Positions 25,365-35,006 of a stretch of DNA of 64,000 bases are shown piece by piece. The notes under the pieces are model-generated. The model saw only the letters and a list, made by a program, of their open reading frames with translations, did not search any database and had not been told where the DNA came from. The first letter of the stretch is position 1; every line of letters starts with the position of its first letter. The stretch spans positions 555,742 to 619,741 of the forward strand of contig NZ_BNJJ01000001.1 in assembly GCF_016587435.1 (NCBI RefSeq). Reading direction: 5' to 3'. Both the position numbers and the translations under genes were made by a program. Source of the stretch: Dictyobacter formicarum. GTDB taxonomy: Bacteria > Chloroflexota > Ktedonobacteria > Ktedonobacterales > Ktedonobacteraceae.

Positions 25365-28300
25365 ATGAAAAAGAGCAGGACAACAACTTTGAATCTTCAC
25401 TTGAGAAACGAGCGTGAGCTCCGTGGGTGGACACGATCATATGTAGCGGAGAAACTTGGCCTTGCCGATCCCAAGACGGTAGGCAGGTGGGAACGGGGTG
25501 TTTCATCTCCAAATGCCTACTTTCGCCAGAAGTTGTGTGGTCTGTTTGAGAAGACCGCGCAAGACCTGGGACTGCTCCAGCCGATGGTTGATATCCAGCA
25601 CGAACAGGGAGTAGATTCCCCATCGGCTATCCAAAATCAAAATACGCCTCCTGCTATCCCCACGAGCTTCCTCTATGATCCAGCTACGCCTTCCATCGCT
25701 GCAGGAACCGTAAAGATCATCGGGAGTGAAAAATGGCTGCAGCATCTAAAATCGCTGCTTTGCTCCAGCAGGCATCCAACCTATATCAGTCTTCATGGAC
25801 TACCGGGAGTCGGCAAAACAACGCTGGCAATAGAGCTTGCACATGATCATGAAATACAAACTCATTTCCACGATGGCGTGCTCTGGGCACGTGTAGGGCC
25901 AAAGCCTGATATCATGGGATTGTTGAGTAGATGGGGAACCCTGGTAGGTCTGCCCGCGGCTCTCATGAATAATTTGACAACCTGTGAGGACTGGATAGAG
26001 GCTATTCGTACCGCCATCAATACACGCCGGATTCTTTTCATCATTGATGATGTCTGGAAAATCGAGGATGCCCTGAACTTCAAAATAGGAGGCCCCAACT
26101 GCGCTCATTTGATAACAACTCGTTTCCCCGATGTAGCACTACAATTCTCGCCAGGCGAGTCTATTCTTTTACCTGAATTGAATATAGATGATGGTCTGGC
26201 TCTACTGGCCTGTTTCGTACCAGATTTAGTCGCTGCGGAATTACCTGCTACCCGCAAACTCGTGCAATTGGTTGGTGGGCTACCGCTGGCCTTAACCATT
26301 ATGGGTAAGTACCTGCAGAGGCAGGCATACAGCGGTCAACCTCGCCGTGTAGAAACTGCACTGGAACGCTTGTATAATACAGAAGAACGACTCCAGTTAA
26401 AGGAGTTACAATCCTCGTTAGAACGCAGTCCAAGCTTACCAGCAGAAACACCCCTGTCTCTACAGGCTGTGATTGGGGCAAGCGACAATCAATTAGAGAA
26501 CGATGCTCGTAACACGCTCTACGCGCTTTCCATTTTTCCCGCCAAGCCGAATAGCTTTTCCGAACAGGCAGCACTCGCTGTCGGCGACACATCTACCGAA
26601 ACACTCGATACGCTGATAGATGCGGGTTTGCTTGAAAGCTACGGCCCCGGACGCTACACATTACACCAGACCATAGTAGATTACGCAAAAACACAACAGA
26701 AGGATAGGCGTGTAGAAGAACGGCTGGTAACCTACATGCTCAACTATATACAGCGCCATGAAATGAATTACGACGTGCTCCAGTTAGAAAATGCCAATAT
26801 TCTAACGGCAATGGAGATAGCTTATGAGATGCAGATGCAAGAAGAACTGGTGCAAATCAGTTGCGCCATCGCGCCTTTTCTCTATATGCGCGGCTCCGAC
26901 ACGCTGGCAGAGGAACACCTGACCAGGGCTTATGTTACGGCTATGGCACACAGAGATAATCGGGGCGTTATAAAAACGCTACTCCACCTGGGAGAAATCA
27001 TGCGGAAACGGGGTGAGTACAGGCAGACAGAAGCCTACCTGCAAGATGGGCTCAACCTGGCACGTCAGCTTGAGGACACCAAACTGATTAACATTTTACT
27101 TGAACGCTTATCTGCCATAATATTAGCTATCGTCATAGAATTGCAAGGCAACTATGTACAGGCTGAAACATACTATCTGGAAGAGCTAACCCTCGCACGT
27201 CAGCATCATTTACACGGGCAGATCAGCCGCTTACTCACAGATCTTGGTGTCTTGACAGGTCAACAAGGAAACTATACACAAGCGGAAGCATACCTGAAAG
27301 AAGCTCTAGCCATCGTTCGTCAACAGGACCTGCGCGAAACGGAGACCACTACGTTCGCGGCTCTTGGTTGGGTGGTTGCGGAGCAGGGAAACTACCAGCA
27401 AGCCGAAGCCTATCTGCAAGAAGGGCTGATGCTCGCGCGCCAGATTCGGAACCGTGAACGATATGTAAGTTTGCTCTGGGCGTTGGGCATGACAGAAATT
27501 GATCAAGGAAACTATGCACAGGCTAAGACGCATTTGCAAGAGGGATTGGAGTTAGCGCGTCAACTTACCCACCGTGAGCTAATCAGCGAGCTGCTCTTGA
27601 AACTAGGCAGAGTGGCAACTGATCAAGGAGACTATACACAGGCTGAAACATATCTGCAAGAAGGGCTGAGCGTAACACGCCGAATCGGCCATAATAAACT
27701 TATTGGTGACCTGCTGCAGCACTTAAGTATCGTTGCCGCTAAGAGAGGAAAAGATGCCCAGGTCGACGCATATATACAGGAGGGATTAACTGTAGCACGT
27801 CAGGTTGGCCATCGTGAATTGCTCTGTACACTGCTTCTGCAGTTGGGCGAGAGAGCCATCGTACAAGAAGATTACAACCAGGCCGAAGAACATTTACAGA
27901 CAGCATTGTCGATCGCGCGTCAGATTAGTCATCGCAAGCGGATAAGCATGGTGCTTGCATGCCTGAGTATGCAAGCCATCAAATGCGGAAACTACGGGCA
28001 AGCAAAAATATACCTGGCGGATGGATTAACATTAGCACGTCAGCTGAACCTTCCGCATCTTATCTGCACGCTACTTTATCACAAAGGCGAGTGCCAGTTG
28101 AAGCAACAACAGAGCAGTGCTGCCGCTGCCAATTTTCGTGAAATGCTCAGTTCCTCCCCCAAAGGTTGCCAGGAGCTGATCGCCAGCGCTCGTTACGGCC
28201 TGGCTCGTGTAGCTGCATTACAAAAAAACTTTGCTGAAGCACAGCAACAAGGACACAGCAGCTTGAGCCTTTTTGAAAAGATAGGCCATCACAGCTCTAA

Positions 28301-28388
28301 CGAGGTCAGATCCTGGCTGGACACGCTCCCTCCACTAACAAATCACATAATAGAACAACAACATCTCAACTCAGTCGGTATGCTATGA
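25365..28388 (+). CDS. XRE-NB-ARC-TPR STAND regulator 1
   Basis: 1007 residues. Domains in order: XRE-type HTH (about 8-60; LRGWTRSYVAEKLGLADPKT), NB-ARC ATPase with Walker A GLPGVGKTT (about 144-152), Walker B LFIIDDVW (about 224-231), the STAND motif GGLPLALTIMG (about 304-314), a winged-helix-like region, then at least ten TPR-like repeats of about 40 residues with the pattern GNY-x-QAE-x-YL-x-EGL-x-LARQ (about 540-960). STAND proteins act as ligand-gated switches. With an N-terminal HTH this one is probably a transcription regulator. Its position between the two halves of the biosynthetic locus makes it a candidate pathway regulator. Confidence 0.88.
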   Translation: MKKSRTTTLNLHLRNERELRGWTRSYVAEKLGLADPKTVGRWERGVSSPNAYFRQKLCGLFEKTAQDLGLLQPMVDIQHEQGVDSPSAIQNQNTPPAIPTSFLYDPATPSIAAGTVKIIGSEKWLQHLKSLLCSSRHPTYISLHGLPGVGKTTLAIELAHDHEIQTHFHDGVLWARVGPKPDIMGLLSRWGTLVGLPAALMNNLTTCEDWIEAIRTAINTRRILFIIDDVWKIEDALNFKIGGPNCAHLITTRFPDVALQFSPGESILLPELNIDDGLALLACFVPDLVAAELPATRKLVQLVGGLPLALTIMGKYLQRQAYSGQPRRVETALERLYNTEERLQLKELQSSLERSPSLPAETPLSLQAVIGASDNQLENDARNTLYALSIFPAKPNSFSEQAALAVGDTSTETLDTLIDAGLLESYGPGRYTLHQTIVDYAKTQQKDRRVEERLVTYMLNYIQRHEMNYDVLQLENANILTAMEIAYEMQMQEELVQISCAIAPFLYMRGSDTLAEEHLTRAYVTAMAHRDNRGVIKTLLHLGEIMRKRGEYRQTEAYLQDGLNLARQLEDTKLINILLERLSAIILAIVIELQGNYVQAETYYLEELTLARQHHLHGQISRLLTDLGVLTGQQGNYTQAEAYLKEALAIVRQQDLRETETTTFAALGWVVAEQGNYQQAEAYLQEGLMLARQIRNRERYVSLLWALGMTEIDQGNYAQAKTHLQEGLELARQLTHRELISELLLKLGRVATDQGDYTQAETYLQEGLSVTRRIGHNKLIGDLLQHLSIVAAKRGKDAQVDAYIQEGLTVARQVGHRELLCTLLLQLGERAIVQEDYNQAEEHLQTALSIARQISHRKRISMVLACLSMQAIKCGNYGQAKIYLADGLTLARQLNLPHLICTLLYHKGECQLKQQQSSAAAANFREMLSSSPKGCQELIASARYGLARVAALQKNFAEAQQQGHSSLSLFEKIGHHSSNEVRSWLDTLPPLTNHIIEQQHLNSVGML

Positions 28389-28495
28389 TGATGCCGCTAT
28401 CCTGTATTCGCCTGGATTGAATGTTCTCTTGTCTACTTGCACCGGCTCATAAGCGAGCTTCTCAAGATGAAGGATACATTTCAATGACCTTGAGC

Positions 28496-28963
28496 TTATC
28501 CAGGGGACGTACCAAATTGGTAAGTACTAAACGGCACAATAGGTATCCGATACGCATCTTCGCATTTTCTACGTTCGGAACTAAGCTTCAGTATCCGGGG
28601 CACTAAGACTGGATCTATCAAGAACGTTTCTCTGGTAGAACTAAGGGCCGCGCTCAAAAGATCAGCGGCAACATTGAAAGAGAAGTAACCTCGCGCCCGA
28701 TGTTCATACGCATACATCAACATATCGAGATCTGGCTCATCAATAAGAAGCGCGAAGTTCTCCAGTGATGGCACTTTGATATCTGTCATTAATGCCTGAT
28801 TAATCACGATTAAATCATGGTCAAAACAGGAAAGATGCTTTTTCACTTCTTCATATGTTGCAGCCTCGCTCACCGTAGAAACTGAGGTATCCTTCTGAAA
28901 AACAGTACATAATTCTGTACGAACGCCTTCTCGTGATTCAGCTACTAATACTTTTTTTCCCAT
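28496..28963 (-). CDS. Response-regulator-like receiver protein lacking the phospho-acceptor Asp
   Basis: 155 residues from ATG 28963 (MGKKVLVAESREGVRTELC). The pattern is that of a CheY-like receiver, but the strand-3 site that normally ends in Asp reads HDLIVINQ (Asn55), so phosphorylation there is unlikely. The later part (YEHRARGYFSFNVAADLLSAALSS) resembles the alpha4-beta5 region with the Lys replaced. No output domain is present after about residue 125, only a short charged tail. A GTG at 29029 would add 22 residues. It may be a pseudo-receiver that binds another regulator; it is transcribed convergently with STAND 1. Confidence 0.65.
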   Translation of the reverse strand: MGKKVLVAESREGVRTELCTVFQKDTSVSTVSEAATYEEVKKHLSCFDHDLIVINQALMTDIKVPSLENFALLIDEPDLDMLMYAYEHRARGYFSFNVAADLLSAALSSTRETFLIDPVLVPRILKLSSERRKCEDAYRIPIVPFSTYQFGTSPG

Positions 28964-29188
28964 AAGCTCCTTCTTCAATGACACAACTTCGCATATAGAT
29001 TCTGAGTTACAGAGATCAGAATCATACACATTGTCTTGATCAAATAGGCTAACTTACAAGAGCAAGTTTACATTACCGAATTCACAATCTAGCTGTGAAA
29101 TTCATCGGGATCCCATCTTAACGATAGAGCTGCTCAATTGCTTATAATATTGCTCAATAGTGTATAATATCCGCAGTAATATAAAAAT

Positions 29189-29233
29189 ATGAGTCACCCC
29201 AAATTTTGAAACTGAAGCTTCGAGATGACTCAT
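29189..29233. mobile_element. 45-bp solo remnant with IS4-like tips
   Basis: It begins ATGAGTCACCCCAAATTTTG and ends GATGACTCAT, so its tips are inverted repeats (ATGAGTCA / TGACTCAT). The first half resembles the right end of the IS4-like element behind 16686 (reverse complement ATGAGTCATCCCCAATTTTT). It therefore looks like both ends of such an element fused with the middle deleted. No target duplication is evident. Confidence 0.55.
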
Positions 29234-29261
29234 TTTCTACCAAAGCTAACGACAGCGATGT

Positions 29262-29450
29262 TTAAGACATAAAATCAGTCTGGTCTGGAGGAGGCGGGCC
29301 GCACAATTCTGCACATCTACCATCAGAATCGGCAACAATCAACTGTGTAGCAATTGGTTGCACGCCAACGTTAGCGCTATTAACAAACGTCATCCCCATG
29401 AATGTAAATGCTAACAAGGGCATTAAAAGGGACAGGGTAGAGAAAGTCAT
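29262..29450 (-). CDS. Small hydrophobic peptide with Cys/Pro-rich tail (possible secreted or signalling peptide)
   Basis: 62 residues from ATG 29450 (MTFSTLSLLMPLLAFTFMGM). A TTG at 29486 with GAAGGG upstream would give a more basic N terminus (EHINLVQKRVAM). The first ~25 residues form one hydrophobic segment. The C-terminal part is polar and ends DGRCAELCGPPPPDQTDFMS, with two Cys three residues apart and a Pro run. I do not recognise a family. The shape fits a signal peptide or membrane anchor with a short exported tail, such as a pheromone or RiPP-like precursor. No maturation enzyme is adjacent. It lies between two STAND regulators. Confidence 0.5.
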   Translation of the reverse strand: MTFSTLSLLMPLLAFTFMGMTFVNSANVGVQPIATQLIVADSDGRCAELCGPPPPDQTDFMS

Positions 29451-29733
29451 CGCCACCCTTTTTTGCACTAAATTAATATGTTCCAATATAAAAACCCTTC
29501 TTTCAATGGAATAGCGTAGTTTCGCAAGCTGATGCAAAACTACTTAAACTATACCATACTTGAACGTAAATTCAAGCATTTCACCCTTAACTTGTGTTCT
29601 CTTCCGTCAAAATCACGACGCACAGAAGTGCTGCTACAGTATTATAAGAGCAATACTACATATCAGAAAAGTGGATGGCCAAACGTATAAGATGATGTGT
29701 ACGCTCTAGTAAGCCAAAGGGTAGAAGTAATAC

Positions 29734-32262
29734 ATGAACAACAAATCTCTATCTTTTTCCAGTTTTGGAGAAACGCTCAAAGCAACTCGCAAGCGCAAAC
29801 GGCTGACACAAAAACAATTGGCCCAAAGAATCGGAGTACACTACAACACGATTTCCTCGTGGGAATTGGGAACTTACTTGCCGGACACACGGGGATTGGT
29901 CTTAGAACTAGCGCGTCACCTGGATATGGATGAACTAGAAACTCGGCAATTGCTAGAAGCGAGTTTGACTGCACTTTCACCCTACTGGAGTATCCCCTAT
30001 CAGCGCAATCCATTCTTCACAGGCCGAGACTGTATTCTGCGCCAGATCTACGATAGCCTGCACACAGATCAAACAACCTCTGGTCAATCGTGCACAATAA
30101 GTGGCCTGGGAGGCATCGGCAAAACCCAGACAGTCATCGAGTATGCTTACCGGAATGCGAACGAGTACTCTGCCATCTTCTGGATTGGCAGTCAGACTTT
30201 TGAAAGCATCGTTTCCTGCTTCGTCACCATTGCGGATGTACTCAATCTGCCAGCCAGGCAGCAACAAGAGCAGAATCGCATAGTTGAAGCCGTTATTCGC
30301 TGGCTTAACAGTCACAACCAATGGCTGCTCATTTTTGACAACGTTGAGGATATCGCACTGATAAAAAATTTTTTGCCTGCCGCTCGGCACGGCTCGCTCC
30401 TCTTCACATCCCGCAGGCAAGCTTTTAGCATCACTGCACAGGTGTTGGACCTGAAACCGATGGCGCAGGAGGAAGGGATTCAGTTTCTACTGCGTAGATC
30501 CAGACTATCTGAATTAACGACACCCCAAAAGTGCCTTGAGCCAGGTGATGAGGAGATCGTGCGTAAGATTGTGCAGGACATGGATGGATTTCCTCTCGCA
30601 CTCGATCAAGTCGGATCCTATATTGAAGCTACCCATTGCAGCCTGTACGACTATCTACGGCTCTATCAATCGTCACAGATACACCTACTTGACGAGCGTG
30701 ATGCCTATGATGACCATCCAATGTCAGTCACCAGAACCTTCACTCTCGTATTTGAACAGCTCAGGGAAAGCAGCGCACCAGCAACTGAGATGCTAACGGT
30801 ATGTGCCTTTCTTGCCCCTGAAGCGATACCTGAAATGTTCTTCCGAGAAGGTGCACGGTATCTTGGATCCACAATTGAGGCAATATCTACCGATCCCTTC
30901 GCATTTGAATCAACCATCAAAGTGCTATTGACCTATTCCTTGCTCCAGCGCAATGCACACACACAAACGCTGATGATTCATCGGCTCGTACAAACAGTAC
31001 TCAAAGGGCATCTGATAAAGGCAACCCAACAAATGTGGGCGGCACGGATAATAAATACCATGAACAATCTTTTTCCTTCAGAGGAGATGACGCAGGCCAA
31101 CTACTGGCAAGATTGTGAGCGGCTATTACCTCATGCACTTGTATGTATTACATTAAGCGAGCAGTACAATAGCGATCACATTGTGCGCATTACGTTAATG
31201 AATCATGTAGCAACATACCTGGTAAATCGTGCTCATTATGCTGAGGCAGAGCCACTGCTACGACGAGCATTAGACTATGGCGAGCAAGCACTTGGTACGA
31301 AACATTTCACCATAGCCGAAACGCTCTACAAACTGGGCCTGCTCTATCTCCAACAAGGGAAACATGAGCAGGCTGAACCGCTTTTACAGAGAAGCTTGAG
31401 TATTCGAGAGCAGGTTCTAGGTACGGAGCATCCACAGGTGGCGATCTCTCTTAACGGACTAGGTACTCTCCACTTGCGACAAGGAAAATATGAACGGGCC
31501 GAATCTTTCTATATACGAGCGCTGAACATTCAAAAACAGGCATTAGGCGCTGAACATCCCCAACTGGCAACCACGTTAAATGAACTGGCTATTGTTTATG
31601 GAGAGCAAGAAAAATATGAACAGGCCGAGTCCCTCTATATGCGAGCGCTGAATATTCGAGAACAGGCATTAGGCACTGAACATCCTCAGGTAGCTACATT
31701 ACTCAACAATATGGCGCGTGACTATAAAGAGCGGGGGGAGCCCGACCGTGCGGAACTCCTCTTCCAGCGTGCCTTACACATCTGGGAACAACATCTGGGC
31801 GAAGAGCATCCACGTGTCGCCTATCCTCTTAACAATCTGGCGGAACTCTATAGAGAACGGGGAGAGTTTGAGCAAGCGGAACTCCTCTTCCAGCGTGCCT
31901 TACACATCTGGGAACAAAGACTAGGACCTGAGCATTTCCTGGTGGCAGATCCGCTTGATGGACTGGGCATCCTCTATAGAGAACAGGGAAAGTTTGAGAA
32001 AGCCAGGCTTTTTTTTCAGCGCGCCCTACACATTAGAAAACAAACCTTCGGCCCACGGCATCCGTCCGTCGCTGATAGCCTATGTCACCTGGCACGCTTT
32101 TACCAGATGCAAAAACAGATAAAAGAGGCAAGCTCATTATATAAACAAGCGCTGGCTACGTATAAACGAACACTTGGACCTGAGCATCTAAAAACGAAAA
32201 CAACACATAGCGTCTATCTGCAACTTTCATGCCAACAATCATCAGCTCCTCTATCACAGTAA
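29734..32262 (+). CDS. XRE-NB-ARC-TPR STAND regulator 2
   Basis: 842 residues from ATG 29734. XRE HTH at about 10-65 (RLTQKQLAQRIGVHYNTISS), NB-ARC with P-loop GLGGIGKTQ (about 123), Walker B WLLIFDNVE (about 197-205) and GFPLALDQVG (about 285). Eight or so kinesin-light-chain-type TPRs of 42 residues (about 505-815) carry the recurring A-L-x-I-x-E-Q-x-LG-x-EHP motif. The same architecture in related bacteria is often annotated as a tetratricopeptide regulator. It differs from STAND 1 in repeat type and is not a recent duplicate. Probable DNA-binding switch; ligand unknown. Confidence 0.88.
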   Translation: MNNKSLSFSSFGETLKATRKRKRLTQKQLAQRIGVHYNTISSWELGTYLPDTRGLVLELARHLDMDELETRQLLEASLTALSPYWSIPYQRNPFFTGRDCILRQIYDSLHTDQTTSGQSCTISGLGGIGKTQTVIEYAYRNANEYSAIFWIGSQTFESIVSCFVTIADVLNLPARQQQEQNRIVEAVIRWLNSHNQWLLIFDNVEDIALIKNFLPAARHGSLLFTSRRQAFSITAQVLDLKPMAQEEGIQFLLRRSRLSELTTPQKCLEPGDEEIVRKIVQDMDGFPLALDQVGSYIEATHCSLYDYLRLYQSSQIHLLDERDAYDDHPMSVTRTFTLVFEQLRESSAPATEMLTVCAFLAPEAIPEMFFREGARYLGSTIEAISTDPFAFESTIKVLLTYSLLQRNAHTQTLMIHRLVQTVLKGHLIKATQQMWAARIINTMNNLFPSEEMTQANYWQDCERLLPHALVCITLSEQYNSDHIVRITLMNHVATYLVNRAHYAEAEPLLRRALDYGEQALGTKHFTIAETLYKLGLLYLQQGKHEQAEPLLQRSLSIREQVLGTEHPQVAISLNGLGTLHLRQGKYERAESFYIRALNIQKQALGAEHPQLATTLNELAIVYGEQEKYEQAESLYMRALNIREQALGTEHPQVATLLNNMARDYKERGEPDRAELLFQRALHIWEQHLGEEHPRVAYPLNNLAELYRERGEFEQAELLFQRALHIWEQRLGPEHFLVADPLDGLGILYREQGKFEKARLFFQRALHIRKQTFGPRHPSVADSLCHLARFYQMQKQIKEASSLYKQALATYKRTLGPEHLKTKTTHSVYLQLSCQQSSAPLSQ

Positions 32263-32353
32263 TTTTTTGCCTATCTACAAAAATATCTGTCATATATGAT
32301 TACACATCATCACGATCATATATGCAGGAATAGAGCAACAAAGAACGCGATAG

Positions 32354-33253
32354 TCAGTATGGAATGAATAGTATGTATCGTTTTGGGCAGGGGCTTTTTG
32401 CGCAATGCAGAAGTGTACCACAGCCACGCTCCCAGCATGACCCCTCATCAACACGACTTCGAAGATATATTTTGCCACCATGTTTTTTTACCACCCACTC
32501 AACGAGAGCCAATCCTAAACCACAACCACTTGAAGACGTCTTGAAAGAAATTTCTTCTACAGTTTGGGAGGATGGGCGCGTAGGATCAATACGGTAGAAG
32601 CGCTCAAAAATATGAGGGATGTGTTCCTCTGCAATACCCAGCCCATCATCTTGCACTCGTATCCATCCCCACTTGCATCTCTCGATACCGCTTTCAATAT
32701 AGACTCGCGTGCCAATCCCCGCGGTAGATTTCAATCCATTCTCAATCAGATTGGTAAGCATCGAGGCAAGATACCAATGATCTCCATTTACCAGCAATGC
32801 TGGTACCGTTCCAAGTGCCAGTTCTATGCCATATTCATATGCCAGAGGTGCCAGGCGCTCTACAACATCGAGGATTACCTCACTGACATCGATGGGGTTA
32901 TTCGAGTCTATAGCTTAAGCTCGTTTGCCCAATACGCTGTGCTGTCTGTGTCATCAAGTGCACAGGGTGCATGGCCTTCGTGGCCAGCCAATAACCACTA
33001 GCCGTTACAACCAGAAGGATAGCTATTCCCATAAAAAGCATCTGCAAAGCAATTTTATAAAAATCTACATGATCGAATGGCAACGTCTTTTCAAGTGTGC
33101 TATAGATAATCCTCCATAGAGCAAAAGAATAATAGAAGTCATCAGGGTATACCAGCCAGTCAATCGGACACGCACACTTCTGAGTTGACCAGCCACTCTC
33201 TTAGAAAAGCGGTGGTAAATGCCTTCGCGCAGTACCTCATTATTCCTCAACAT
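32354..33253 (-). pseudogene. Sensor histidine kinase, decayed (H-box deleted)
   Basis: Three pieces in different frames, read on the minus strand. First, an N-terminal membrane segment (LTGWYTLMTSIILLLYGGLS, 33065-33253). Second, a second membrane helix plus HAMP-like part (IALQMLFMGIAILLVVTASG, 32898-33083). Third, the ATP-binding domain (LTNLIENGLKSTAG N-box, VQDDGLGIAEEHIPHIFERF G1/F boxes, GCGLGLALVEWVVKKHGG G2 box, 32354-32797). The phospho-acceptor H-box (SHELRTPL type) is missing between the HAMP part and the N-box. Loss of that His and of frame continuity means it cannot be a working kinase. Its former partner regulator is next to it. Confidence 0.8.
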
Positions 33254-33276
33254 GAATGTTTTGTCCCTCCCATGAA

Positions 33277-33807
33277 TTAACGCTGATCACATGTGCGCAA
33301 GCGGTATCCGACACCACGTATAGTCTCGATTAACTTAACCTCGAAAGGATCATCTATTTGATTACGCAAACGACGTATACAGACCTCAACGGCATTGAGG
33401 GTTCCGACAAAATCATAGCTCCAGATATGATTGGCAATCATTTCACGCGTCAAGACCTGATTTGGGTGTCGCATCAAGTATTCGAGGACCGAGAAAAGCC
33501 TGGCCGTCAATTCAATTGGTTGTTTCGCCCGCTCGACAATATGCATGGCAGGATCCAGAGTCAGGTCTGACACACAGAGAATTGCATCTTTCTGCGTTGC
33601 CGTTCTGCGTAGGAGAGCACGTACACGCGCAAAGAGTTCGGTGAGTGCAAATGGCTTCACCAGGTAATCGTCAGCACCACTATCGAGCCCCCGTACACGC
33701 TCTTCCACTGTATCGCGGGCTGTTAACAACAGCACCGGCGTTGTGAAACTTCTCCTTGATAAGGTCCGCGACGGATTCGCCGTGGGAAGAGCAGATGTGA
33801 CGAACAT
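33277..33807 (-). pseudogene. OmpR-family response regulator, N-terminally truncated
   Basis: The reading frame starts inside the receiver domain: TTPVLLLTARDTVEERVRGL and DSGADDYLVKPFALTELFAR are alpha3-beta5, including the conserved Lys. A full winged-helix output domain follows (LTARLFSVLEYLMRHPNQVL...NAVEVCIRRLRNQID...IRGVGYRL). The first ~60 residues with the phosphorylated Asp are not encoded upstream; the preceding sequence is unrelated. A constitutive DNA-binding fragment could still be made, but the two-component pair as such is dead. Confidence 0.8.
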
Positions 33808-33857
33808 ACAAACACGCGAGACGCGTAAGATGATGGGCTGCCACCTGATGAACCATA

Positions 33858-34131
33858 TCAGCGATCCTCCTGATTGTGAGCTGGTTTCTGTCTAAGGAGT
33901 TGCACGAGCTGTTGCAGATCTTTCAAACGTAGCACAGCATTGCCATCGGCAACAACCAGAAAAGGATCGGGCAGGGCGAGACTGGTCCAGGCCAGGGGAA
34001 GAGAGCGCATCTCTTGTGTTTGTGGATGAGAAAAGAAGACACGTTCCTCTCCCCGGGCGACTCGTTGTGAAAGCAGAGGAAAGGATTGTCCACAGAGAGG
34101 ATGAAATGGATGAGTAATGGTAAAGCAATGC
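33858..34131 (-). pseudogene. DUF5372-like protein, frameshifted
   Basis: One frame gives FTITHPFHPLCGQSF and, after a one-base shift in the TTTT run at 34080-34083, another gives LLSQRVARGEERVFFSHPQT and SLPLAWTSLALPDPFLVVAD to a TGA at 33858. Together they resemble small DUF5372 proteins, which often accompany transposon genes. The match is from memory of the motif pattern (HPFHPLxGxxF, W-x-x-x-x-x-PDPF). No start codon with a ribosome site was found. Function unknown. Confidence 0.5.
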
Positions 34132-34139
34132 TCACTACT

Positions 34140-34934
34140 CGAGTTATCAGGTGTAGTTGACAGTTCGTTCTCAAGGCCCCGTGGAAGGAGCTGTGAACAA
34201 AATTAAAACGCACAAAAGGCTCATATATGGACGCGCAAGCTTCTCTCTGCTCCGCAAAAAAATGCTTCACCAAAAAGTTTCATGAGCCAGTATACACTGG
34301 CGCTAACAGAACCTCAGTTCCACAAGGAAAAGCCTCTTTGTAGCCTCTCTCTAGCCTCCTCAAAGTCTTTAATAGCCCCTTGAATTTCCTGGGGTAGCCG
34401 CTATAGAGCCGTTTCTTTTTCTCTGGTTTCCTTGTACACTCACTACAGGAGATCTTGGAAGGGAAAACCAACCAGTGATACATATGTGCTGTCATAATCT
34501 ACAAGGTCCTACGGTGCTATAGAACATATAGTTAGCAGGAGATGCATCACCAGTCTCGTCCTATTTTGTTCGTTGTAGCGTATGCTCCGACAAAAGTGAA
34601 GAGAATAAAATAACACTTTTTCTTGTCTGAATAGAAGAGTCAGGCATGTGGCGGAGCATGTCTGCCATAGTATGGCAACGTTTCATACCTCTCATTGAAA
34701 CCACGAAGTTCCGCATAAACAGAGACCGCAGATAAACCCTGATGACCTGTAGAGCTTTCATAGACACCTCAGTTAAGACAACTTCTACAAACTGTATGCA
34801 CTCCCCTGAGGAGACAGCTTGCATTGTGCAGGTAACACTCCTTTCAGAAAGCGCATCAGATTGGAAGTTGCGTTGTGGGCTATTTGTTTAGCATCAAACA
34901 ATTGCCAGTTTACCCTCAAAGATACGATACAGAG
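34140..34934. other. Intergenic region upstream of the biosynthetic operon
   Basis: About 800 bp without a supported gene. The last part (34880-34934) is a plausible promoter region for the NusG-like gene: TTGCCA at 34902-34907 is followed 17 nt later by a poor -10 match (CGATAC, 34925-34930). The match is weak and the promoter may need an activator. Confidence 0.4.
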
Positions 34935-34973
34935 GTTCCTGCGCTACAAGACTGAGGTCTCGACAGCAGGAAC
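34935..34973 (+). promoter_or_regulatory. Two-part RNA hairpin in the leader of the NusG-like gene
   Basis: GTTCCTGC (34935-34942) pairs with GCAGGAAC (34966-34973). Inside it, AGAC (34949-34952) pairs with GTCT (34957-34960) around TGAG. It lies 34 nt before the start codon of the specialised NusG gene. LoaP-type antiterminators are known to recognise leader RNA hairpins, so this is a candidate recognition element. It could equally be an attenuator or an operator. Confidence 0.45.
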
Positions 34974-35006
34974 ACTATTCCATTCAATTTTCAGTGAGGA
35001 TTCATA

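Noticed and set aside
27000..28100. Repetitive DNA suggesting a CRISPR-like or satellite array
   Set aside because: The ~120-bp periodicity encodes degenerate TPR motifs in one long frame. The same applies to 31240-32170. No CRISPR array was seen anywhere.
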